Source of the DNA: Pseudobutyrivibrio xylanivorans
GTDB taxonomy: Bacteria; Bacillota; Clostridia; Lachnospirales; Lachnospiraceae
NCBI RefSeq assembly: GCF_008935055.1
Contig: NZ_CP043028.1
Coordinates: forward strand, 1,890,501-1,954,500
DNA length: 64,000 nt
Reading direction: 5' to 3'
Numbering within the stretch: position 1 is the first letter of the stretch; each line of letters opens with the position of its first letter. Under the pieces are notes generated by a model, which saw only the letters and a list, made by a program, of their open reading frames with translations, made no database searches and was not told the DNA's origin. Of this stretch, positions 1 to 6,345 are shown piece by piece. The translations under genes were made by a program, and so were the position numbers.

Positions 1-510
1 TACATTAAACCAATTTTTCCTACTATCAGAAGTTCCTGTTTTTAGAACAAAATGTAGCTGCTTTATAAATGCTTCGCTAAGCTTATAATTCGCTTGGTCT
101 ATTAATAAATCTATACATCTAAAGTGGTTAACAGTCTCTACAATATCATCAACATTAACCGAACTCTCTTCAATACCTATGGTATTAGTCTCAAATATGT
201 ATCTGGTTTGATCATGAGTAAGCCTACTGCCCTCTATATGGTTTGAATTGTATGTCATATCTATTTGAATCTTATGATACAATCCGCCATTAATACCCGC
301 ATCTTTCTCCATCTTCAAACGAGATAATACATCAGTCGGAATCTTCCCACTGCGCTGTTTTCTAGCGGGCTTTTGAGCATCAATCGGGATTAACCATGCA
401 GATTTATCCTGTACAGCGCCAGGAACTCTTCCATTCTGGCAATAATTTCTTACACTTCGTTCAGAGATATTCCACTTTTTTGCCGCAGCACTTACACCAA
501 TATATTGCAT
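1..510 (-). CDS. Fic family protein with N-terminal helix-turn-helix, partial
   Basis: Open from the ATG at 510 to the window edge (170 codons seen, C-terminus missing). Residues 1-55 resemble an excisionase/MerR-like DNA-binding module (AAKKWNISERSVRNYC followed by a basic turn). Residues 94-106 carry the pattern typical of the Fic N-terminal region (YNSNHIEGSRLT). Fic proteins usually transfer AMP or a related group to a target protein, but the catalytic HPFxxGNGR loop would lie outside the window, so activity cannot be judged. The start is supported by GGAAAGGG about 9 nt upstream. The DNA-binding module suggests self-regulation, and a direct repeat flanks its presumed -10 box. It is the first gene beyond the IS110 element and may belong to the same accessory region. 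Confidence 0.8.
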   Translation of the reverse strand, partial: MQYIGVSAAAKKWNISERSVRNYCQNGRVPGAVQDKSAWLIPIDAQKPARKQRSGKIPTDVLSRLKMEKDAGINGGLYHKIQIDMTYNSNHIEGSRLTHDQTRYIFETNTIGIEESSVNVDDIVETVNHFRCIDLLIDQANYKLSEAFIKQLHFVLKTGTSDSRKNWFNV

Positions 511-532
511 ATTTACACCCTTTCCAACAAAT

Positions 533-559
533 ATATTCGATAATATTATATCATATTCG
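533..559 (-). promoter_or_regulatory. Candidate Fic promoter with paired ATATTCG operator
   Basis: The heptamer ATATTCG occurs at 533-539 and 553-559, spaced exactly 20 bp (two helical turns), and flanks a TATAAT on the minus strand (545-550). No good -35 box is visible. The layout suits a repressor covering the -10, possibly the HTH-Fic protein itself; this is inference. Confidence 0.4.
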
Positions 560-694
560 GCAATATAAAACATCATTATACACTATAGTAATCTCGTTTT
601 ATTTTGCCGTTATATTTTTGGATATAAAAACCTGCTAACAAAAATCAAGCATGAATTTCAAATATACTTTTTAAATAATTAATTGCATCACAAT

Positions 695-717
695 AAGGCT
701 GGCGGTAGACCAGCCTT
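695..717. terminator. Hairpin at the 3' end of the IS110 transposase gene
   Basis: An 8-bp perfect stem (AAGGCTGG / CCAGCCTT) with a 7-nt loop lies 14 bp past the transposase stop. Short T-rich stretches follow on the plus strand (after 717); on the minus strand the following sequence has no clear T-run. It may end the transposase message or shield the element from outside transcription. Confidence 0.45.
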
Positions 718-730
718 TAACTATATTTTT

Positions 731-1933
731 CTATTTATACACTTCACTTACTCTTGCATAATATATCCTTAAAAACTTGTTTAAACCTGCTATTTTTGCA
801 TGTTTCTTTGTTTTACCTTCAGCTTCCTTTTTCAGGATGTAATTGTATACAGCATTATCCTCTGGTTCAGGGTGACTCTTCAACACTCGCATAACTTCAT
901 ACCCTACTTTTCGTAGCGTTGATGAACCTCTTTTCGTTATGCGCCGGTTTGAACCTACAAATTGTCCTGATTCATATGGAGGAGGATCTATTCCCGCAAC
1001 AGCAATAAGTGCTTTTGCGCTATGAAGTTTTCTTATATCTCCAATTTCAGCAATCAACTTAGGTGCCAATACATCACCAACCCCACCCATTGCTCTAACA
1101 GTAGAATATTCAGGTAAACTCTTAGCAAGTTCCTTCATTCGTGTTAGAATTGTATTGAGGGTATCATCAATTGCTCTCAACACAGATATAGCTTCTTGTA
1201 CTAACATTTTTGTAGATGGAGTACTTGAAGATAACGTAGGAATACCATTAGATGCCAATTCATATATTTCTTCAGCTTTTGATTGGCTCTTTTGGTATTT
1301 CTTTTCTTTAGCCCACTCACAATAGGCCACCACAAAATCATCACGACTCATTCCGATAATCAGGTCATAATGCCAGAAGCGTTCTACAAAATCACTAAGT
1401 TTATCTTTATTATTCTTTTCATCCCAACTATTAAATTTAGTTTTTAAGCCTGGCATTGTGTAATCTAACATATGAGTTAATTCTTGAAGCGCTTTAATGT
1501 GTAGTTCCATATAGAATCTGTAACGTCTCCCAAGCAACTTAAGCTCAGCATATATAGCCTCATCTTTGTCATAGTTTTGAAGCTTATACCATTTTTCAAT
1601 ACCATAGTTTGCTATGACAATTGAGTCCAATTTGTCTGTTTTAGCGCCACGAATGCTGTTATCTTTAGCATATTTTCTCATGGCATATGGATTTATTACC
1701 GACACAAAATACCCACGCTCAAGAAAAAAAGTTAGCAATGGCAAATGGTATACACCTGTGGCTTCCATAACCAATCTTACTTCGCCATCCAGCTTCCTTA
1801 ACATCTTCTCAAGTTCGCTGAGCTCACTTTCTGTATGCTGTACTTCAAACGGTTTTAATACAATTTCTCCGTATGGCTTCATAACGCATACAGTACTTTT
1901 ACCTTTAGAAACATCAACACCTACGCTTATCAT
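731..1933 (-). CDS. IS110-family transposase (DEDD recombinase)
   Basis: 400 aa. The N-terminal RuvC-like DEDD domain is intact: D7 (GVDVSKG), E57 (EATGVYH), D100 and D103 (AKTDKLDS). The C-terminal Transposase_20 domain follows, with MGGVGDVLAPKLIAEIGDI near residues 294-312 and a Ser/Gly-rich catalytic segment (PPPYESGQF, then RRITKRGSSTLRK). Family members cut and join DNA guided by an element-encoded bridge RNA. The start ATG at 1933 has GGAGG at a normal distance. No frameshift or missing motif is seen, so the enzyme may be active. Length is usual for the family. Confidence 0.93.
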   Translation of the reverse strand: MISVGVDVSKGKSTVCVMKPYGEIVLKPFEVQHTESELSELEKMLRKLDGEVRLVMEATGVYHLPLLTFFLERGYFVSVINPYAMRKYAKDNSIRGAKTDKLDSIVIANYGIEKWYKLQNYDKDEAIYAELKLLGRRYRFYMELHIKALQELTHMLDYTMPGLKTKFNSWDEKNNKDKLSDFVERFWHYDLIIGMSRDDFVVAYCEWAKEKKYQKSQSKAEEIYELASNGIPTLSSSTPSTKMLVQEAISVLRAIDDTLNTILTRMKELAKSLPEYSTVRAMGGVGDVLAPKLIAEIGDIRKLHSAKALIAVAGIDPPPYESGQFVGSNRRITKRGSSTLRKVGYEVMRVLKSHPEPEDNAVYNYILKKEAEGKTKKHAKIAGLNKFLRIYYARVSEVYK

Positions 1934-1949
1934 TCTAAACCTCCCTCTA

Positions 1950-2130
1950 CATAAAATTTAGTAATTGTTCCAACCGCACTTATTACCATTCAGTTTAGTT
2001 GGTTACGCGGGTGTCGCTCCCTACCTGCCTAATCGAATGCTTATAATAAGGGGTTGGTTAACGGTTTTTATTGCGGATGATTAATCCAAAAAGCCCCACG
2101 TCAGACCAATTACTCCCCTTATTATAAAAA
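1950..2130 (-). ncRNA. Candidate IS110 bridge RNA region
   Basis: This is the non-coding 5' end of the IS110 element, on the transposase strand. A perfect 13-bp inverted repeat (2041-2053 with 2115-2127, TTATAATAAGGGG type) is extended after a bulge by TTGGT/ACCAA (2054-2058 with 2105-2109). The octamer GTTGGTTA occurs twice (1998-2005 and 2053-2060), in positions that could be paired guide segments. IS110-group elements encode the bridge RNA here, but the RNA ends and the guide loops are not resolved by eye. Confidence 0.55.
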
Positions 2131-2190
2131 AATAAGTGCAGAAGTTAGAGTTAATTACTCTCTAACTACTACACTTTTATGGTACTAAAA

Positions 2191-2266
2191 GCCCTCCGAG
2201 GAAATGATATGTACCCCTTTTTCTGGACAACCAGAGAAAGGGGTACATATCAAATCCTCGAAGGGC
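2191..2266 (-). terminator. Displaced tuf terminator, copy 1, split by a hairpin insertion
   Basis: The arms GCCCTCCGAGGA (2191-2202) and TCCTCGAAGGGC (2255-2266) match the uninterrupted terminator at 8212-8237. Here the loop carries a 48-bp palindrome. On the minus strand the stem is followed by TTTTAG. It lies downstream of the duplicated tuf 3' end at 2304-2357. Confidence 0.8.
2205..2252. repeat. Palindromic mini-element, copy A, inside a terminator loop
   Basis: 48 bp: two 22-bp arms starting TGATATGTACCC with one mismatch, and a 4-nt loop (ACAA). Compared with the empty site at 8212-8237 it is a clean insertion with an extra AA, as if 2 bp of target were duplicated. Its outer 12 bp and the CTGGACA at the arm/loop border recur in copy B (12516-12571). 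The TG..CA ends and GTACCC/TGGACA motifs resemble the terminal repeats of IS3-family elements, so it may be a MITE or an excision product; that origin is inference. Confidence 0.75.
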
Positions 2267-2303
2267 ATAATTTTATAATTTGGGTTGGGCTGTTCGCTCT
2301 CGA

Positions 2304-2357
2304 TTATTCGATGATTGTAGCAACACGACCAGAACCTACTGTTCTACCACCCTCACG
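2304..2357 (-). repeat. Duplicate of the tuf 3' end, copy 1 (candidate att site)
   Basis: 54 bp identical to the last 54 bp of tuf (12750-12803), including the TAA stop. The downstream spacer (ATTTGGGTTGGGCTGTTC) and a terminator also match the tuf pattern. Upstream on the minus strand the sequence is not tuf but 125 bp shared with the copy at 8476. Read in the tuf frame, the upstream DNA stays open back to about 2449, so a chimeric tail could be encoded, but no start signal is convincing. Confidence 0.85.
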
Positions 2358-2460
2358 ATTCATACTTACGTTTATCGTATTTACAATCGTTGATTTTACA
2401 GTGTTTCTTTTGATGTGATTATCTATATTCGCATCATTATTTGCTGTTTTTTAAATTTTT

Positions 2461-2478
2461 GGTACCAGAATGGTACCA
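2461..2478 (-). repeat. Element-end motif copy 1 (integrase-tail-like)
   Basis: GGTACC-AGAAT-GGTACC recurs at 8633-8650 and, with changes, at 12622-12639. On the minus strand the reading frame gives WYHSGTKNLKNSK then stop, which looks like the tail of a tyrosine recombinase gene; the rest of such a gene is absent. This assignment is inference. Confidence 0.5.
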
Positions 2479-2499
2479 GAGCAAGATAAAAAGTCTCAT

Positions 2500-2592
2500 A
2501 TATAAGAAAAAGACTCTGGGCCCTTCGCTAAATCCAGCGATGGGTCGAGTCCTATCTTACTTAAATAATAACACGAATTCTGAAATTGTCAA
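2500..2592 (-). ncRNA. Candidate short RNA with its own promoter
   Basis: A TTGACA (2587-2592), 16-bp spacer, TATTAT (2565-2570) promoter on the minus strand is followed by about 55 nt without a coding frame. This ends in a hairpin at 2512-2551 (outer GACTC/GAGTC, inner CGCT/AGCG) and then TTTTTCTT, a terminator-like end. The promoter starts directly after the stop of the nuclease gene. It could be a small regulatory RNA or the leader of a gene now lost; no family was recognised. Confidence 0.5.
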
Positions 2593-2598
2593 CTTTCA

Positions 2599-2991
2599 CT
2601 ATTTGGGTGGATATGTCAAAAGATCACCATTCTTTCTGATAACATGTAACTTTTTTAAATATGGACGCGCATAAAACTCTTTTTCCAACTGCGTTATACA
2701 TTGCTTCTCTGGTATCTTGGTATGTCTTAAATCAAAAATAATGTACTTTGACTGCTGTACTGCCTTTCTGAAATTGTCCTCGATAGTCCTCTTACCATTA
2801 CCAAACGGACATTTCATTTCCCATTCTACACCATCCATTCTTATATCTGGAGTGTGTGTCCCAGGAATTCTACTTGGCTCAATGAATGTAATATTCTTTC
2901 CTAACTCTGCGAAGAATTTCGCCATCTCAAATTCATGTTTTTCAGGCGGTGTACTTAAAGCTGATATATCTATTCTGCCCTTATTTGACAT
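2599..2991 (-). CDS. PD-(D/E)XK-like nuclease, similar to CdiA C-terminal tRNase domains
   Basis: 130 aa, small and soluble. The pattern HTPDIRMDGVEWEMKCP (residues 46-62) supplies the D...ExK active site of PD-(D/E)XK nucleases. The following Q-S-K-Y-I-I-F-D segment matches the way stand-alone relatives of the CdiA tRNase toxin domain continue. Substrate is unknown; tRNA is a guess from the relatives. No secretion signal or immunity gene is visible. It lies 83 bp after the TPR-HRDC gene on the same strand, with GGAGAG about 12 nt before the ATG. It may be an effector of that gene pair or an independent cargo gene. Confidence 0.6.
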   Translation of the reverse strand: MSNKGRIDISALSTPPEKHEFEMAKFFAELGKNITFIEPSRIPGTHTPDIRMDGVEWEMKCPFGNGKRTIEDNFRKAVQQSKYIIFDLRHTKIPEKQCITQLEKEFYARPYLKKLHVIRKNGDLLTYPPK

Positions 2992-3074
2992 ACTATTACT
3001 TGCTCTCCACTCTAATAATGTTAAATTAGTTTACAAATTTTAGATGGAAAAATCAAGTACGAAATTTATGTCTT

Positions 3075-4589
3075 CTACTCCGCTTCGTTTATGATCTTCA
3101 AAAATGCTTCTCCATATTTTTCAATAGCCTTCTCCCCCACGCCTGGAACCAATAGCATTTCATCTATATCCTTAGGTCTCACCTTGCTTAACTCAGCCAA
3201 AGTACTATCATGGCAGATTGTGTATGGTGGGACTCCATATTCCCTAGCTATATCCATACGACATCCCTTAAGTTTACAAAATATCAGATGCTCATCTTGA
3301 TTTAAGTCATCTTCAGATGCTTTTCTTTCCTCTATTGATATTTTACTTTGAAGTCTCTTTTTTGCTATTTCCAATATAACCTTCATTTCCGGAGTATTTA
3401 GAAAATGTTCCTCGTCATAAATTTCTCCAGTAATAGGGTCTGTTCCTTGATTCAGTACGTCAATAAAATTAAGAATATCTTCAATACCATCTTTACCTAG
3501 TTTTGTAATGTTCCGTTTTTTTCTTTCACGGATTCGTTCCAAAGACACTAGTCGTTCTTTTTCAGACACCCAAGCATAGAATTGATTATCCGTAAATACC
3601 TCTTCATCAACTATTTCATCACTTACAATTGCCACATAGCTTATATGATGATTCTTTAATTCATTAGTCATTATTTCTAGAGAAGGAGATCCTGTTATAT
3701 ATCGCCCATAATACTCTCCAATATTGTATCTCAGGATTGATGCAATTACGGTAGCGCACTCATCTTTTACTGTATAAAAAAATCCTTCTTTTCTAATAAC
3801 TACCCTGTCTGGATACTCTTCGACCCAGTCATCATAAGTTTTTTTCTTCTTAAGCGTTTTCTCAACTACCTGTGGTTTTATTTCTTCCTTTTCCTCATAT
3901 ATTAAAGTATTCTCGCTCTCTTTATTAAAGAGTGATTTATCGTCTATTTCATTTGTTTGAGTAAAATGCTGCTCCACACTTTCCATTTCGATATCATTTA
4001 ATGAAGTGCTAGGTTCTGTTGACTCTATTATTTTTTCAACGACTTTATCATGTCGTACTATATTTGGACTTTCTTCTTCAAGTTTCTTTAACCTAGAATA
4101 TACACTCATCAATTCTATAGTACTATTATTTCCAGATATTGCCCTTGCCCTATTTGCATACTTTCTAGCTTCTTCCAATTTATTTAAGTCGCAATAAGCA
4201 GCTGCAAGAGAAGTAAACAAAGATGGAGACCATATTTTACTTTCATATACTCTTATATAGTGTTCACCTAGCTCCACAGCTCGCTCGGGTCTATTTTTTA
4301 TCCGATACAATGATGTAATTCTTGGCAACAATGCTCTTGCTTCTGAAAGCGTTGCCTTTTCCAGTGACTCTTCAGCTAGTTTTAAAGCAAACCCTGTATT
4401 CCCAGACATTTTAGCACCGTCTAGCAATTTAATTATCTCATCCACAGTTTCTGTTTCAAAATCTTCATTTTCCATTAATAACTTATTCAGCGAATTAACA
4501 ATCGAGATTGGTGCCACAGTATAATCAGACTTCAGCCACTTTCCTTTTTTGAAATAATATTTTTCACCATTATATTCATATGATTCCAT
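3075..4589 (-). CDS. TPR and HRDC domain protein, possible defence component
   Basis: 504 aa. Residues about 60-170 form helical TPR-like repeats (ALKLAEESLEKA, AVELGEHYIRVYE, EEARKYANRARAI). A charged linker follows (170-255). Residues about 258-325 (GFFYTVKDECATVIASIL..) vaguely resemble MutS domain I. The C-terminal 75 residues form an HRDC domain (STLAELSKVRPKDIDEML, then VPGVGEKAIEKYG), a nucleic-acid-binding fold usually found at the end of RecQ-type helicases and RNase D. No helicase or nuclease motif is present. The start has AAGGGG 6 nt upstream within the 16-bp gap after the XRE gene, so the two are likely one operon. Biological role unknown. Confidence 0.6.
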   Translation of the reverse strand: MESYEYNGEKYYFKKGKWLKSDYTVAPISIVNSLNKLLMENEDFETETVDEIIKLLDGAKMSGNTGFALKLAEESLEKATLSEARALLPRITSLYRIKNRPERAVELGEHYIRVYESKIWSPSLFTSLAAAYCDLNKLEEARKYANRARAISGNNSTIELMSVYSRLKKLEEESPNIVRHDKVVEKIIESTEPSTSLNDIEMESVEQHFTQTNEIDDKSLFNKESENTLIYEEKEEIKPQVVEKTLKKKKTYDDWVEEYPDRVVIRKEGFFYTVKDECATVIASILRYNIGEYYGRYITGSPSLEIMTNELKNHHISYVAIVSDEIVDEEVFTDNQFYAWVSEKERLVSLERIRERKKRNITKLGKDGIEDILNFIDVLNQGTDPITGEIYDEEHFLNTPEMKVILEIAKKRLQSKISIEERKASEDDLNQDEHLIFCKLKGCRMDIAREYGVPPYTICHDSTLAELSKVRPKDIDEMLLVPGVGEKAIEKYGEAFLKIINEAE

Positions 4590-4605
4590 TTTGTACCCCT
4601 TGTAA

Positions 4606-6186
4606 TTACATATTTAAGCAACAAACCTCACGAACTAAATCAGCAAGCCCATTCTCTTCCCAGCTTTTAGGAAAACGATAGTATTCCTCTTTTGCTTCGG
4701 GAATAAGCTTTTCAATTTCATTTAACTGTTCTTGAATTATTAACTCATTATAATACTCTGGCTTTTTGTAGTTTTCTCTGATAAAACTTTCAATTTGATC
4801 CTTAGTAAACCACTTTAAAACATTGTCAGGATATTCTTCTATGTTAGGGACATTTTTTCTTAATTCCTCAACCAATAGTTTTTCATCAACAATATTAATC
4901 TTCTCTGCCCCTACTTTGGGTTCTTTAGGTAATACGTAGAATAACGACATATTTTCCATGACTTCATCAACAAACTCATCACTTACATTTTCTCTATAGA
5001 TACTACTTAATCTCTTTTTTTGGTCCAGTTTACCTATTATAGAATTTGAACTCAACGCATCGTTTGTAAAAAATACTAGTTCATCATTCTCACATTCACG
5101 CATCATTTCATCAAAATAATCATCCTGTAAACTTTCAAAATATTCTTCTTCATCAGCAACCAGTACCCATTCATTTGCTTTGAACCATTCTAAACGGCTT
5201 CTTTTATAATCTCCATTCCGTTCTGCTATTTCTTCATCATAAAAGTAACATGCAGTCTCATATGATACACTCTTACGACCTGCATCTCGAACTATATGAT
5301 TTTCAAGTCTATATTTGTTAGTAAAGCCAAAAGCCATTCTGTACATTAAATCGTAATAAAAATTCTTACCAGAAATTAGGACATCTATTTCTTCTGTTGA
5401 AAAACCAGGACATAACCATGGATCTGCAAATTCAAATTTATTCATCCAATTAGTATATAGGTATTTTATATAGTCTGCTTTATAATTACATACTCCACTT
5501 CTTGTCAATCCATTAATTAATCTATACCAAGGACGTAATTCCAGAAATTCTTCCATATCTTTTGCTACAGGGACTTTTTTCACTTTATCGCCATGGGTTC
5601 TTGAAGCCAAAAGCATTTCGTATGACTTTACATCATTGATGCATTTATTTATTCTTTCTACTTGATATGTATTTGTAGCCAAATTCTTTATTGTTACTAT
5701 TCCCTTTGCTGTAATAAATAATCTATCAAATTTATTTCCTTTAAACACTCCTTCGGTATATCCAATAATGCATTCTCCGCTGCTAGAATCAGTTTTAAAA
5801 TTATCTCTACAACATAAATCTAGCTTTGCAATTTTTTCTATTTCATGATCTAATCGTTCCTTTGTTATACCGTACAAAACATCATCTTTTAATAGCTCAA
5901 CTATTAAACAGTTACCGTTATGCTCCATCAAGTAGAAAAGAATTTCTTTGCCTAGCTCTCCAGGAGTTCCTTCATTATCTTCAGTCTCTTCACGTAAATT
6001 TACACCTAGTATTGTAGAAATTTCTTTTTCAACATCTACATCTTTTATGCCCATACGCTCATAGTTACTAATTGTCTGCGGTGTGGTATTCATTTTCTCT
6101 GCAAGTTCTTCCTGTGTAATCCCAAGAATCTTACGATACTTTCTACACTGCTCTCCTAAAAAAGATGATATATTATTTTGTTTCAT
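4606..6186 (-). CDS. XRE-family HTH protein with a large unknown C-terminal region
   Basis: 526 aa. Residues about 10-62 form a Cro/C1-type HTH (KILGITQEELAEKMNTT, then TISNYERMG). The remaining 460 residues are acidic and mostly helical, with no motif I recognise. The domain suggests DNA binding and sensing in one chain, as in regulators of mobile-element cargo. GGAGG lies 9 nt before the ATG. An inverted repeat of the TGTTGTTT..GATG type (6210-6224 with 6258-6269) lies just upstream and could be its own operator. First gene of the cluster with the TPR-HRDC protein. Confidence 0.6.
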   Translation of the reverse strand: MKQNNISSFLGEQCRKYRKILGITQEELAEKMNTTPQTISNYERMGIKDVDVEKEISTILGVNLREETEDNEGTPGELGKEILFYLMEHNGNCLIVELLKDDVLYGITKERLDHEIEKIAKLDLCCRDNFKTDSSSGECIIGYTEGVFKGNKFDRLFITAKGIVTIKNLATNTYQVERINKCINDVKSYEMLLASRTHGDKVKKVPVAKDMEEFLELRPWYRLINGLTRSGVCNYKADYIKYLYTNWMNKFEFADPWLCPGFSTEEIDVLISGKNFYYDLMYRMAFGFTNKYRLENHIVRDAGRKSVSYETACYFYDEEIAERNGDYKRSRLEWFKANEWVLVADEEEYFESLQDDYFDEMMRECENDELVFFTNDALSSNSIIGKLDQKKRLSSIYRENVSDEFVDEVMENMSLFYVLPKEPKVGAEKINIVDEKLLVEELRKNVPNIEEYPDNVLKWFTKDQIESFIRENYKKPEYYNELIIQEQLNEIEKLIPEAKEEYYRFPKSWEENGLADLVREVCCLNM

Positions 6187-6209
6187 GGTTATTTACCTCC
6201 AAAAATCAT

Positions 6210-6269
6210 TGTTGTTTATTGATGATTTAATGATACTTTAGGCTATGTTTTTAATACATCAAACAACAC
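6210..6269 (-). promoter_or_regulatory. Candidate operator upstream of the XRE gene
   Basis: TGTTGTTT-ATT-GATG (6210-6224) is inverted as CATCAAACAACA at 6258-6269; the arms match over 12 bases apart from a 3-nt insertion. It sits 24-83 bp before the start codon, a usual site for an XRE autorepressor. No clear -35/-10 pair was found between the arms. Confidence 0.4.
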
Positions 6270-6345
6270 TTGATTTTTCTCAAAGATAATTTGAATTCAC
6301 TATTTCGTAATATAATTCTACATTTTACTAAACATTTTTCAAATA

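Larger units (their letters stand above)
700..2170 (-). mobile_element. IS110-family insertion sequence (ends approximate)
   Basis: One transposase gene with a 5' non-coding segment of about 230 bp rich in inverted repeats. IS110 elements lack clear terminal inverted repeats, so the ends are estimates: the left-hand host sequence resumes somewhere below 731, and the right-hand junction is near 2165-2185, where the displaced tuf terminator begins. The element sits immediately outside that terminator. In the IS110 group the 5' non-coding end encodes the bridge RNA, which fits the structured segment seen here. Confidence 0.7.

Noticed and set aside
2179..2418. Plus-strand frame over the tuf copy and hairpin element
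   Set aside because: No ribosome binding site; it is antisense to the duplicated tuf end and crosses an inserted palindrome.
2517..2556. tRNA-like fragment (GGGTCGAGTCC resembling a T arm)
   Set aside because: No acceptor stem, anticodon arm or D arm could be matched; it forms the hairpin of the short RNA candidate instead.
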